A stretch of DNA of 64,000 bases from Palsa-892 sp035295845 (GTDB lineage Bacteria > Pseudomonadota > Alphaproteobacteria > Rhizobiales > Xanthobacteraceae). The DNA is taken from the NCBI GenBank assembly GCA_035295845.1, contig DATGIF010000019.1, forward strand, positions 186,001 to 250,000, given 5' to 3'. Every line of letters begins with the position of its first letter. Within the stretch, counting starts at the first letter, position 1. The position numbers were made by a program, and so were the translations under genes. Shown here piece by piece: positions 24,060-32,243 of this stretch. Under the pieces are notes generated by a model. The model was not told where the DNA came from, made no database searches, and saw only the letters and a program-made list of their open reading frames with translations.

Positions 24060-24770
24060 GTGACGAGCGTAGCTCATGCCCATCCACCCGTGCGCTTTCG
24101 TGGCCGCTCGTTCATCGCGTTTGCGCTGACGCCGGAAGGGCCGATCGCCGAATGGCTCGCGGGCCTCGACAAGTGGGACCGCACCTCCGCAGGATTTTTC
24201 GCCGGCCGCCCGGTGGTGCTTGATCTTGCCGCCGTGACGCTCACCACCCACGCCATTGCCCATCTGGTGCAGGAACTCGCGGCGCGCGAAATCGGCGTCA
24301 TGGGCATCGAGGGCGTCGAGGCTTCGCAACTCGGTCCCGGCTTGCCGCCGCTCCTGAAAGGCGGCCGCGCGGCCAATCTCGGCCTTGTCGATTCCGGCGC
24401 GCAGCGCCAGATCGCGGCTGTCAAGGGGCGGCGGGACGAGGAGACGTCGTTTTTGGTCGATTCGCCGGTGCGCTCCGGCCAATCGGTGGTTTTTCTCGGC
24501 GGCGACGTGACGGTGCTGGGATCCATCGCGTCCGGCGCCGAAGTCATCGCCGGCGGCTCGGTTCATGTTTATGGCGCGATCCGTGGCCGCGCCTTGGCCG
24601 GCGCCAATGGCAATGCGCGGGCGCGCATCTTCTGCCGCAAGGCGGACCCCGAGCTTCTCGCGATCGACGGCTATTACAAGTCTTCGGAGGATATCGATGA
24701 TTCGCTGCGCGGCCGGGCGGTCCAAGCCTGGCTCGAGGATGATGTGGTCCGAATCGCGGCGTTGGATTAG
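24060..24770 (+). CDS. minC: Septum site-determining protein MinC
   Basis: A 236-residue inhibitor of FtsZ assembly, recruited to the membrane by MinD to block division at the poles. The N-terminal domain (RFRGRSFIAFALTPE, LDLAAVTLTTHAIAHLVQEL) is the FtsZ-binding part. The C-terminal beta-helix has the conserved turns SGQSVVFLGGDVTVLGSI, AEVIAGGSVHVYGAIRGRA and ARIFCRKADPELLAIDG. The start is a GTG with GAGG eight to ten nt upstream. It opens the minCDE operon, 21 nt before minD. Confidence 0.95.
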   Translation: MTSVAHAHPPVRFRGRSFIAFALTPEGPIAEWLAGLDKWDRTSAGFFAGRPVVLDLAAVTLTTHAIAHLVQELAAREIGVMGIEGVEASQLGPGLPPLLKGGRAANLGLVDSGAQRQIAAVKGRRDEETSFLVDSPVRSGQSVVFLGGDVTVLGSIASGAEVIAGGSVHVYGAIRGRALAGANGNARARIFCRKADPELLAIDGYYKSSEDIDDSLRGRAVQAWLEDDVVRIAALD

Positions 24771-24791
24771 AGACAGGCGTGGAGGGGCGAA

Positions 24792-25607
24792 ATGGCGAAA
24801 GTAGTGGTGGTCACATCGGGGAAAGGCGGCGTCGGCAAGACGACGACGACCGCGGCGCTGGGAGCTGCACTCGCGCTCAGCGGGCAGCGCGTGATTCTCG
24901 TCGATTTCGACGTGGGGCTTCGCAATCTCGATCTCGTGCTTGGGGCCGAACGGCGGGTGGTCTTTGACCTCATCAACGTCATCCAAGGCGTGGCCAAACT
25001 TTCGCAGGCGGTGATCCGCGACAAGCGGATCGAGACGCTCGCGCTGTTGCCGGCCTCGCAAACCCGCGACAAGGACGCGCTCACCGAAGACGGGGTGGCG
25101 CGCGTGATCGCGGATCTGCGCCGCATGTGCGATTGGGTGATCTGCGACAGCCCCGCGGGCATCGAGCGCGGCGCGGTGCTGGCGATGCGGCATGCCGACG
25201 CCGCCATCATCGTGACCAATCCCGAGGTTTCCTCGGTGCGGGATGCGGACCGGATCATCGGGCTCCTCGACGCGAAGACCGTGAAGGCGGAGAAGGGCGA
25301 ACGGATCGAAAAGCACCTTCTGATCGCGCGCTACGACGCCTCGCGCGCCTCGCGGGGCGACATGCTGAGTGTCGACGAAATTCTCGAAATTCTCGCGACC
25401 CCGCTTTTGGGCATCATTCCGGAGAGCGAAGAAGTGTTGCAGGCCTCGAACATCGGCTGCCCGGTGACGATCGGCAATGTCGCCGGTCCGGTCGCGCGCG
25501 CCTATACCGACGCCGCGCGCCGACTCAACGGCGAAGACGTGGAAATGACCGTTCCGAACGACCGCAAGGGGCTTTTCGTTAAATTGTTCAAGCGGAGAGC
25601 CGCATGA
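24792..25607 (+). CDS. minD: Septum site-determining ATPase MinD
   Basis: A 271-residue ParA-like ATPase that dimerises on the membrane with ATP and carries MinC. Deviant Walker A SGKGGVGKTTTTAALG at residues about 9-24, switch segment DFDVGLRNLDLVLG, Walker B-like WVICDSPAGIERG. The C-terminus RKGLFVKLFKRRAA is the amphipathic membrane-targeting helix. GGAGGG precedes the ATG. Its stop overlaps the minE start (ATGA), a sign of translational coupling. Confidence 0.97.
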   Translation: MAKVVVVTSGKGGVGKTTTTAALGAALALSGQRVILVDFDVGLRNLDLVLGAERRVVFDLINVIQGVAKLSQAVIRDKRIETLALLPASQTRDKDALTEDGVARVIADLRRMCDWVICDSPAGIERGAVLAMRHADAAIIVTNPEVSSVRDADRIIGLLDAKTVKAEKGERIEKHLLIARYDASRASRGDMLSVDEILEILATPLLGIIPESEEVLQASNIGCPVTIGNVAGPVARAYTDAARRLNGEDVEMTVPNDRKGLFVKLFKRRAA

Positions 25608-25900
25608 ATATTCTCGACTTTATGGGTTTCCGCTTCCGACGGCGCCGCTCGGCGCCGGTGGCGCGCGAACGCCTGCAAATTCTCCTCGAATACGAACGCC
25701 GCTTGACCAGCCAGACCGACCTCCTCGCGGTGCTCCGCCGCGAGATCGTCGCCGTGGTCGAGCGCCACGTGGTGGTCGACCGCAACAAGGTGCAGGTGCG
25801 CGTCGATCGCGGCAAGGCGGTGTCGCGGCTGGAAGTCGGCGTCGAGATCCCGAACGCCTGGCGCAACGGGCGCGAGCGGGCCAGGGCCTCGCGCCGCTAG
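25604..25900 (+). CDS. minE: Cell division topological factor MinE
   Basis: A 98-residue protein that stimulates MinD ATPase and sets pole-to-pole oscillation. It begins MNILDFMGFRFRRRRSAPVA, the membrane-binding segment, then RERLQILLEYERRL, the MinD-interacting helix/strand, and EIVAVVERHVVVDRNKVQVRVD, the dimerising beta sheet with its fold-specific ending LEVGVEIP. Four-nt overlap with minD. The C-terminal 12 residues are Arg-rich and extend beyond the E. coli protein. Confidence 0.96.
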   Translation: MNILDFMGFRFRRRRSAPVARERLQILLEYERRLTSQTDLLAVLRREIVAVVERHVVVDRNKVQVRVDRGKAVSRLEVGVEIPNAWRNGRERARASRR

Positions 25901-26018
25901 CCGCACATACTCACCGGCAGAGATCCGCAACTCTTGCCGTCAAAGCGCTTTCGCTGAAAAGCATTTGGTTCCCGAAATCGCGATCAATTTTGCAGGCCTT
26001 TTGCATTTTGCATTGAGG

Positions 26019-26043
26019 GGAACCTCGGGCGATCCCAATCGTT
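26019..26043 (+). promoter_or_regulatory. EcfG-type general stress promoter upstream of small secreted protein
   Basis: Exact GGAAC-N16-CGTT (GGAAC 26019-26023, CGTT 26040-26043), 31 nt before the ATG at 26075. Third exact copy in the window with the same spacer and almost the same leader length. Confidence 0.7.
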
Positions 26044-26074
26044 CGCCTTAAGTGGATACGCAAGGAGGCTTGCA

Positions 26075-26332
26075 ATGAAACCACTGAGAAATACGCTTAT
26101 CGGCGCGGCGATGGGGGCGGGCGTGCTTGCTCTGTCGATCGCCAGCGCATCGGCGGCGATTGTCTGTAGCGGCAACGTCTGCTGGCATGTTCACGGCGCC
26201 TACGATTTTCCGCCGGATGCTCATGTGACGATTCACGAGGACAACTGGCATTGGGGCCCAAGCGAGCGCTTCGAGTTCCGCGAGCATGAAGGCCGCGGCT
26301 ATTGGCGCGGCGACCGCTGGGAGACCTGGTAA
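26075..26332 (+). CDS. Small secreted Trp/His-rich protein
   Basis: An 85-residue protein with a clear signal peptide (LIGAAMGAGVLALSIASASA) and a mature part of about 57 residues rich in Trp and His (CWHVHGAYDFPPDAHVTIHE, HWGPSERFEFREHEGRGYW). Two Cys lie at its start. Similar Trp-rich small exported proteins are common in Rhizobiales; no function is known to me. AAGGAGG precedes the ATG. It has its own EcfG-type box upstream and a strong terminator downstream, so it is a monocistronic stress gene by layout. Confidence 0.8.
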   Translation: MKPLRNTLIGAAMGAGVLALSIASASAAIVCSGNVCWHVHGAYDFPPDAHVTIHEDNWHWGPSERFEFREHEGRGYWRGDRWETW

Positions 26333-26350
26333 CGTAACCGACCTCGAGCG

Positions 26351-26390
26351 GCTGCCCGGGATTGTTGTTGATCCCGGGCAGCTCTTCGTT
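26351..26390 (+). terminator. Rho-independent terminator after the small secreted protein
   Basis: A perfect 12-bp stem (GCTGCCCGGGAT / ATCCCGGGCAGC) with an 8-nt loop TGTTGTTG, followed by TCTTCGTTT. It lies 18 nt after the stop codon. Confidence 0.8.
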
Positions 26391-26455
26391 TGACGCCAAC
26401 TCCGCGCATCCGCGCGCATTCATGCTAGCTTGACGCGGCAATCGGGGAGGGGGCG

Positions 26456-27526
26456 ATGAACCAGCTGCATACGCGCGAGGAAGAGCGGCGACTGCTTCGG
26501 CGCTTCTTGCAAAGCGCCTTCGGTTTCTGGCGCGGGCCGTCGGCGTGGTGGGTTTGGCCGCTCACGATTTTCCTGTTCGTCACCGTCGTGCTGCAGCTTC
26601 TGGTGCAGTACTGGATGAATTACTGGAATCGCGATTTCTTCAACGCCATTCAGGCGAAAAATACGGGCGCGGTCTGGGAGCAGGCAAAGATATTCGTGCC
26701 GCTGTTCGCCGCCAGCGTCGTCGTGGCCATGTTTTCGATCTGGGGCCGCATGACCATGCAGCGGAAGTGGCGCGAGTGGCTGAGCAACCGGCTCTATGAT
26801 TATTGGCTGGCGGGCGACCATTCCGCGCGCCTCGACTCGATGCAGGGCGCGCCGCAGACCCCCGAAGTCCGCATTGCCGAGGACGCGCGAATGGCGACCG
26901 AAGCGCCCGTCGATCTCGTGCTTGGCTTATTCACCTCGATCATCACCGCGGGAACGTTCATCGGCGTGTTGTGGACGATCGGCGATGTTCTCGCCGTGCA
27001 AGTGCTCGGCTGGAATCTGGTCGTTCCCCGCTATCTCGTGATCGCGGTCATCGCGAACTCGATCCTGTTGGCGACGGCCACGCTCATCGTGGGCCGCGAT
27101 TTCGCGAGCATCATCGAAAACAAGAATCAGGCGGAGGCGCAGCTGATTTCGGTCGGCTCGCATGTTCGTGAAATCAGAGGCCCGCGCGTAGAAATCGGCA
27201 AGGCGCTCGATCAGGTGGTCGCCCGATGGCTGGATATTTGCCGGCAGTTTGTGAAGCTCACCTTCGCTTCGCAGACGAATATCGTGCTGACGCCCGTGAT
27301 CGCGCTCCTCTTGTGCATGCCGAAATATCTGCAAGGCTCGCTCACCCTCGGCGAGGTCGTGCAGGCCTCGGCAGCCTTTGTCACCGTGCAGGGAGCGTTC
27401 AACTGGATTCAGGACAATTTCGGCCGCATTGCCGACTGGACGTCGTCGGCCAATCGCGTGGCGGTGCTCCTCGCCGCTCTCGATCAGGTCGACGCGCAAA
27501 AGAACATGGAGCCGGTGGCGCCTTAG
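26456..27526 (+). CDS. SbmA/BacA- or YddA-like ABC transporter transmembrane protein without ATPase domain
   Basis: A 356-residue protein with about six membrane spans. The first span block (WVWPLTIFLFVTVVLQLLVQ) is followed by MNYWNRDFFNAIQ, typical of the SbmA/BacA and YddA-type exporter family, and WREWLSNRLYDYWL and PEVRIAEDARM are matching intracellular-loop motifs. It ends after GAFNWIQDNFGRIADWTSSANRV, just where fused family members continue into a nucleotide-binding domain. No such domain or separate ATPase gene is nearby. Proton-driven members of the BacA type import peptides without an ATPase, so it may be complete. GGGAGGGGG precedes the ATG. Confidence 0.8.
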   Translation: MNQLHTREEERRLLRRFLQSAFGFWRGPSAWWVWPLTIFLFVTVVLQLLVQYWMNYWNRDFFNAIQAKNTGAVWEQAKIFVPLFAASVVVAMFSIWGRMTMQRKWREWLSNRLYDYWLAGDHSARLDSMQGAPQTPEVRIAEDARMATEAPVDLVLGLFTSIITAGTFIGVLWTIGDVLAVQVLGWNLVVPRYLVIAVIANSILLATATLIVGRDFASIIENKNQAEAQLISVGSHVREIRGPRVEIGKALDQVVARWLDICRQFVKLTFASQTNIVLTPVIALLLCMPKYLQGSLTLGEVVQASAAFVTVQGAFNWIQDNFGRIADWTSSANRVAVLLAALDQVDAQKNMEPVAP

Positions 27527-27608
27527 CGGCCGCGCCCGTATACTCGCTTGTTGCGTTTTTTGCTTGCCGGACACGCTCCGGAAAGTAACCTCATTTCGCG
27601 GGGCGTCC

Positions 27609-27815
27609 ATGAGCGACAATCAAAGCGGCAAATTCGATAAAAAGCGGTTCTACAGCAAGATTATGCTGCTCGGTGCGGGGGCGACGGTGCTCGCCCTCAT
27701 CAATCTCTCGACCGGAAGCGAAGCTCATTCGCAGCCCGTTCTCATTCTGGAATATTTGGCCCTGGCCCTCGGTCTGGTTGCCTTCATCGGCGGGCTGATC
27801 ATCCGGGCAATGTAG
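27609..27815 (+). CDS. Small two-span membrane protein, unknown
   Basis: A 68-residue protein: a polar start (MSDNQSGKFDKKRFYSK), a hydrophobic segment (IMLLGAGATVLALINLS) and a second one (LILEYLALALGLVAFIGGLII). I recognise no family. The ribosome site is weak (GGGG). It lies 82 nt after the BacA-like gene on the same strand. Confidence 0.55.
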   Translation: MSDNQSGKFDKKRFYSKIMLLGAGATVLALINLSTGSEAHSQPVLILEYLALALGLVAFIGGLIIRAM

Positions 27816-27881
27816 AGATGAAGGATCGCCGCGCCGCGCGCGGGGATCGATGGCGTAATCAAATTCCGATTCTTGGCCGCG

Positions 27882-28730
27882 TCAGAAGCAAAGCGTGGAC
27901 ACGACGTTTCCGCGCTTGTCCTTGATCACCATCGGGCACTCGATGCGCTTCAACGCGGCTTTGGCGTCTTCGTTGCCGAGCTCCGCCGCTCGCTGGTAAT
28001 ACGCCTTCGCCGCACTTGCATCCTGCGGTCCGCCGCGGCCCGCCTGCGCGAATGCGCCCATCCGCTCCAGTGCGCCCGGATGATTTTGCGCCGCGGCCTT
28101 CTCGAACATGGCGCGCGCGGCGACTTCATCCTTGGGGCCGCCGATGCCGTCGGCCAGCATCAGGCCGAGCTGATATTGCGCCTCGGCCGAACTGGTATCC
28201 GCCCATTTCGTGAGCGTCGCCCGCGTTGCGACCGGATCGGTCGCCGCGCCGCCGCCAAGGGCCGCAAGATTGGTGATGCCGCGCGGGTTGCCGGCATTGG
28301 CGGCGCGCTGGAAGAGCTTGCGCGCCTGGTCTTCGTCCTTGGCGACGCCGGTGCCGGTTCCGAACAGGACGCCGAGCTCGACCATCGCCGATGTGCTTCC
28401 CTTGTCGGCGGCCTTGCGGTAGGCGGCAATCGCCTCGGACGTTTGTTGATTGGCGGCGTAGGCGCGGCCGAGTTCATAGAGCGCGCGGCGGGATCCCGCC
28501 GAAGCAAGCTTGCAGAACTTGATCGCGGTCGCGATATCGTCGCGGGCGATTTCGTTGACGCCGCGGACGCCGGCCGGCTTGTCGGGATCGGCGGGATCGG
28601 CGGCGACCCGGTCGCAGAGCACGAGATCGGCGGATTGCGAGCGGGCCGGGGAAGAAAGCGAGGCGACCGCCAGCGCCGAAAAAGCGATGCCGAACGTAAA
28701 AGGAATTAATCCCGCGCCAACCCGATTCAT
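27882..28730 (-). CDS. Exported Sel1-repeat protein
   Basis: A 282-residue protein with a signal peptide (GLIPFTFGIAFSALAVASLS, start at ATG 28730) and about five Sel1/TPR-like repeats in its body (RRALYELGRAYAANQQTSEA, SAMVELGVLFGTGTGVAKDE, AEAQYQLGLMLADGIGGPKDE, PGALERMGAFAQAGRGGPQD). Sel1 repeats form superhelical protein-binding surfaces; in bacteria they often work in envelope or stress signalling. The C-terminus has a two-Cys end (ECPMVIKDKRGNVVSTLCF). Role unknown. No neighbours on its strand. Confidence 0.8.
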   Translation of the reverse strand: MNRVGAGLIPFTFGIAFSALAVASLSSPARSQSADLVLCDRVAADPADPDKPAGVRGVNEIARDDIATAIKFCKLASAGSRRALYELGRAYAANQQTSEAIAAYRKAADKGSTSAMVELGVLFGTGTGVAKDEDQARKLFQRAANAGNPRGITNLAALGGGAATDPVATRATLTKWADTSSAEAQYQLGLMLADGIGGPKDEVAARAMFEKAAAQNHPGALERMGAFAQAGRGGPQDASAAKAYYQRAAELGNEDAKAALKRIECPMVIKDKRGNVVSTLCF

Positions 28731-28883
28731 GATTACGGCGACAACGCTTGCTACGACAAGAACGAGATTATCGCCGCGGGGCCGGGCGAGCAAGGAAGGA
28801 GCGATACAGTGTTGCTGATTTAATGTGATATTTGGAATGGCGATTGGTAATGATTAAGGCGACCGCTACTCAATGGAGAAGCT

Positions 28884-29279
28884 ATGCAGTTCTATCGCGC
28901 CGTCGGCGCTTCCGCGCTTTTATTGATCGCCAGCAGCGTCTTTCAAGCCAAGGCCGAAGAGCATTGGGGCGCTCTCGCCTGCGGACTTTGGCGCGTTAAC
29001 GGGGTGGCGCACGTCGCCGTGGGATCGGCGATTGATCGCGGCACCGAAGACGAAGCCGTGGAAGCGGCATTGGCTCAGTGCCGGAGCGCCGGCGGCCAGG
29101 ACTGTCAGATCGAGGGCAACGGCGCTTTCAATCGCGGCTGCGGCTTCATCTCTGCTGCCCACGATAACAAGGGGATGGTGTTTTGCACGTCGCGGCCAAG
29201 CGCCGAGGAAGTATTGGCGTATTGCCAGGCGAACGGCCGCATATGTCAGCAACCCATCGGCGGGTGTTTGCCGAATTGA
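28884..29279 (+). CDS. DUF4189 secreted protein
   Basis: A 131-residue protein with a signal peptide (GASALLLIASSVFQAKA) and one DUF4189 domain: WGALACGLWRVNGVAHVAVG, then EDEAVEAALAQCRSAGGQDC, a pattern of paired Cys found in small exported proteins of proteobacteria. The C-terminus adds four more Cys (CTSRP, YCQ, ICQ, GGCLPN). Function unknown, probably periplasmic and disulfide-bonded. GGAGAAG precedes the ATG. Confidence 0.85.
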   Translation: MQFYRAVGASALLLIASSVFQAKAEEHWGALACGLWRVNGVAHVAVGSAIDRGTEDEAVEAALAQCRSAGGQDCQIEGNGAFNRGCGFISAAHDNKGMVFCTSRPSAEEVLAYCQANGRICQQPIGGCLPN

Positions 29280-29321
29280 TCGGAAGGGATTTGCCGGATT
29301 TGTCAGCGGACATAGGGTTGT

Positions 29322-29864
29322 TCACTTTCGAAATTTTTTCCGAAGCCTTTCGCCGCGCCCGATGCCTTGCATGATCATCCAGCCATTCCAGATCGAAATG
29401 ACGAGCAGGCACGTATAGGACACGGTCACTCCATACATCCCCCATTCGTGGCCGGCGGCGACCGCAGCGGCGCCGGCAATCCCGGCGACGTAGCCGGTAA
29501 TAAAAATTTCCGCACGGCGAACCGAGAAACCGCCGCGCTGTGCGCCCGGGATCTTGACCGCCTTTGAAAGCAGTGTGAGCGGGAACGAGAGTCCCCACAA
29601 ATTGATGACAAGAAGTTCGGCGCCGAGAAGCTGCATCGGCTGCGGAACCAGCGTGGCAATAGCTTCCAACAAAGTGCTGAGAAGAATGAGCGTCGTATAT
29701 TGCGCGCGGAGCCGGTAAACTTCCTCGTTGGCGATCTCCGCAAGATGCAGTGACGTCGCGACAAACAGGAGCCCAATGAGGGCCGCCGATGAGGTGCCCA
29801 ACATCAAAAAGAGTTCAAGCCACGTGGCGGGCAGGGATGGGCTCGATAGAAAAGCGGCCAACAT
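29322..29864 (-). CDS. Four-span membrane protein, unknown
   Basis: A 180-residue hydrophobic protein with about four membrane spans (roughly residues 16-38, 58-90, 105-128 and 140-165) and a basic end (GRGERLRKKFRK). The start has GGAGGGAG before the ATG. I do not recognise the family; small proteins of this kind with an LMLGTSSAALIGLLFVATS opening are common as hypotheticals in Rhizobiales. It lies just outside the left edge of the candidate tRNA-linked island. Confidence 0.65.
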   Translation of the reverse strand: MLAAFLSSPSLPATWLELFLMLGTSSAALIGLLFVATSLHLAEIANEEVYRLRAQYTTLILLSTLLEAIATLVPQPMQLLGAELLVINLWGLSFPLTLLSKAVKIPGAQRGGFSVRRAEIFITGYVAGIAGAAAVAAGHEWGMYGVTVSYTCLLVISIWNGWMIMQGIGRGERLRKKFRK

Positions 29865-29917
29865 GAACTCCCTCCGCGGCTGTCGCGGTTATGAGCGGCA
29901 TTGAGGGCTGAAATAGC

Positions 29918-29947
29918 CGGAGCGGTGGAATTCGAACCCGCGACCCC
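29918..29947 (-). repeat. tRNA-Pro 3' end fragment (att-like repeat, left)
   Basis: The 30 nt match the T-arm and acceptor 3' strand of the tRNA-Pro gene at 36506-36535, differing at 29926 and 29929 only. The differences break one T-stem pair, no anticodon arm or 5' half follows, and no CCA is encoded, so this is a remnant and not a working tRNA. Confidence 0.75.
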
Positions 29948-30064
29948 AGCCCCAGGCATTAAATATCAATTAGTTATGAGCCTTTTGCAAAGCGGGGATT
30001 TCATATTTCGCGCCCGACGCCGGGTGCGCGGCGATCGCCGATTATTACAGCCAAGCAGGCCCAA

Positions 30065-30105
30065 TGCGGACATACTTCCGCTTTGATAAGCTAAAAATGT
30101 CCGCT
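30065..30105. repeat. Palindromic intergenic repeat, copy A
   Basis: An inverted pair GCGGACAT / ATGTCCGC (30066-30073 and 30097-30104) encloses TCCGCTTTGATAAGC, similar to copy C. It lies between the tRNA fragment and the caspase-like gene. Confidence 0.45.
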
Positions 30106-30158
30106 CCGAATGGAGGCGGCAAACGTAAAAGACAGCCAAGCGCCGGACTGAATCAGCC

Positions 30159-31835
30159 ATGCGAACCGCGATTGCCAGACTTGGTTTCATTGTCCTCGTT
30201 GCCCTGTCCGTTCTAACGACTGCCGGTACGGCCCGTGCAGACAAACGCGTGGCGCTCGTCATCGGCAACTCGGCTTACAAAAATATCGCGCGGCTCGACA
30301 ATCCGGCGAACGACGCCAAGCTGATGGCGAATACGCTGAAGCGGCTTGGCTTTACGCTCATCGGCAACGGCGCGCAGATCGATCTCGACAAGGCCGGCTT
30401 CGACAACGCCGCGCAGAGTTTCGGCCGGCAATTGCAAGGCGCCGACGTCGGCCTCTTCTATTATGCAGGCCACGGCGTGCAGGTGAGCGGCGCCAATTAT
30501 CTGGTGCCGGTCAACGCCAATCCCACGCGCGAGGCCGATATCGATTTCCAGATGATGGATGTCAATGTGGTTCTGCGCCAAATGCAGGGCTCGGGCACGA
30601 AACTCAATCTCGTGATCTTGGACGCTTGCCGGAACAATCCGTTCGGCGGCGGCGGAATGCGCTCGGTGAACCGCGGGCTCGCGCAGATGTACGCGCCGGA
30701 AGGCACGCTCATCTCTTATGCGACGCAGCCCGGTAGCGTGGCGCAGGACGGCACCGACGGCAACAGCCCGTACACCAAGGCGCTGACGCAAACGATGAGC
30801 AAGCCGGGGCTCGATATCTTCCAGGCATTCAACGAAGTCGGCGTCCTGGTGAAGCGCACGACGGGCGGCGCGCAGCAGCCCTGGGTGTCGTCTTCGCCGA
30901 TCGATGGCGCCTTCTATTTTGTAGCGCCGGTATCCAGTGCGCCGGCAGGGATCGCAACCAATCCCGGGCGGGACGACGAGGCGATGCAGGCCTGGGCCGC
31001 CGCCAAGGACACGGCGAACGCCGCGGTGCTTGAGGCTTTCGTCAAGCGTTACCCGGACAGCTTTTACGCCGAGCTCGCGCGCGCGCGGCTCGAGGAATTG
31101 AAGAAAACCCAGATCGCCACCGTTGCACCAGCGGTTCCGTTGCTTCCGCGGAATGCTCCGCCAAAAGATGGCAGCAACAGCGCCGGAGGCCTGATCAATC
31201 TCGCGATACAGTATGAAACGGGCGAGGGAGCCCCGAAGAATGAGGCTGAAGCGGCGCGCCTCTATCGCCAAGCCGCGGATCTCGGCAATCGCCAGGCGAT
31301 CCTCAATTTAGGAAGCATGTACCATGACGGACGGGGCGTGGCGCAGAGCTATGACGAGGCCTTGCGCCTGTTCCGGCAGGCCGCCGATCTCGGCGACCCG
31401 CAAGCCATGACCAATCTCGGCGTCATGTACGCGCATGGCGAAGGCATGCAGAAAAACGGCCCCGAGGCCGTGCGCTGGTATAAGAAAGCCGCGGACGGGG
31501 GTCATTCGGCCGGCATGACCTATCTCGGCCTTGCTTACGAGAAGGGCGAGATGATTCCGAAGGATTATACAGAAGCCGCGCGTCTCTATCGCAAGGCGGC
31601 CGATCTCGGCAATCGCCAGGCGATCCTCAATCTCGGGACCATGTACTATCGCGGCCGCGGGGTAACGCAGAGTTATGACGAGGCCTTGCGTCTATTCCGG
31701 CAGGCGGCCGATCTCGGCGACCCACAGGCCATGAACAACATCGGCGTCATGTACAGCGAGGGTCAGAGCGTGCCGAAGAATGAAGCCGAGGCAACGCGCT
31801 GGTATCAAAAAGCATCCAACGCCGGACAGCGATAA
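30159..31835 (+). CDS. Exported caspase-like peptidase (C14) with Sel1 repeats
   Basis: A 558-residue protein. A signal peptide (LGFIVLVALSVLTTAGTARA) leads into a caspase-family domain (about residues 28-250): KRVALVIGNSAYKN, catalytic His105 in YYAGHGVQ and catalytic Cys157 in LDACRNNPF, so both catalytic residues are kept. A linker with proline is followed by about six Sel1 repeats (about 345-555). Bacterial metacaspase-like proteases of this type with Sel1 tails are common in Rhizobiales; targets are unknown. The signal peptide places it in the periplasm or outside. It is the left-hand gene of the candidate island; GC is similar to the host. Confidence 0.9.
   Translation: MRTAIARLGFIVLVALSVLTTAGTARADKRVALVIGNSAYKNIARLDNPANDAKLMANTLKRLGFTLIGNGAQIDLDKAGFDNAAQSFGRQLQGADVGLFYYAGHGVQVSGANYLVPVNANPTREADIDFQMMDVNVVLRQMQGSGTKLNLVILDACRNNPFGGGGMRSVNRGLAQMYAPEGTLISYATQPGSVAQDGTDGNSPYTKALTQTMSKPGLDIFQAFNEVGVLVKRTTGGAQQPWVSSSPIDGAFYFVAPVSSAPAGIATNPGRDDEAMQAWAAAKDTANAAVLEAFVKRYPDSFYAELARARLEELKKTQIATVAPAVPLLPRNAPPKDGSNSAGGLINLAIQYETGEGAPKNEAEAARLYRQAADLGNRQAILNLGSMYHDGRGVAQSYDEALRLFRQAADLGDPQAMTNLGVMYAHGEGMQKNGPEAVRWYKKAADGGHSAGMTYLGLAYEKGEMIPKDYTEAARLYRKAADLGNRQAILNLGTMYYRGRGVTQSYDEALRLFRQAADLGDPQAMNNIGVMYSEGQSVPKNEAEATRWYQKASNAGQR
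31248..31830 (+). repeat. In-gene duplication of a three-Sel1 block
   Basis: The stretch from 31248 recurs from 31572 with an offset of 324 nt (108 residues, three Sel1 units of 36). Long runs are identical, for example CTCGGCAATCGCCAGGCGAT in both, pointing to a recent tandem duplication in the caspase-like gene. Confidence 0.7.
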
Positions 31836-31891
31836 GCCGCGGATTTCGTTTTTTTTTAGCGTCTTGCGTCGTCCGTCGCCTTGCCTCCAAG

Positions 31892-31925
31892 AGCGGACGT
31901 TCGACCATGACCGGGAATGTCCGCT
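31892..31925. repeat. Palindromic intergenic repeat, copy B
   Basis: Inverted repeat AGCGGACGTTC / GAATGTCCGCT (10 of 11 bases pair; 12-nt centre), after the caspase-like gene. It shares the TGTCCGCT core with copies A and C. Confidence 0.5.
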
Positions 31926-32000
31926 GAGTGCCAACAGCGTACTCATGCACTGCATAAAGAGTTGTTTATCGGCGGATCGAACGCCGCTTCGACGATGCGC

Positions 32001-32231
32001 TCAGGTGAACTGCGACCTAAACACGGCCTTGATGTGCGCGAGCCGTTCCTCGAGCCGCTTCACATCTACGGCGAGACCAAGCCGACGCGCGAGCCCGATG
32101 GCGTCGGCAAGCGCTTCCTTAACGTCGCTGTAGAGCGCGGTCGCGCCGCTCGGCGAGCCGGCATCGTACATCCTGTCGTATGCGGCTTCCGCAAATTCCT
32201 CAAGTTGACGCAGATGGGCCTTGTCCGTCAT
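32001..32231 (-). CDS. Small helical hypothetical protein
   Basis: A 76-residue, probably all-helical protein (LRQLEEFAEAAYDRMYDAG, then ALYSDVKEALADAIGLARRL, VKRLEERLAHIKAVFRSQFT). It looks like real protein by its amphipathic pattern, but the ribosome site is weak and I recognise no family. ATG 32231 is chosen; another lies four codons upstream. It is oriented against its neighbours in the candidate island. It could be a small regulator or antitoxin-like protein, but nothing shows that. Confidence 0.5.
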   Translation of the reverse strand: MTDKAHLRQLEEFAEAAYDRMYDAGSPSGATALYSDVKEALADAIGLARRLGLAVDVKRLEERLAHIKAVFRSQFT

Positions 32232-32243
32232 GCCCGTATCCAT

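Noticed and set aside
23829..25316. 495-residue minus-strand frame across minC and minD
   Set aside because: Shadow of two certain genes; no ribosome site and no known motif.
29918..29990. A second working tRNA on the minus strand
   Set aside because: Only the T-arm and acceptor 3' strand match; the T-stem is damaged, and no D-arm, anticodon arm or acceptor 5' strand can be drawn.
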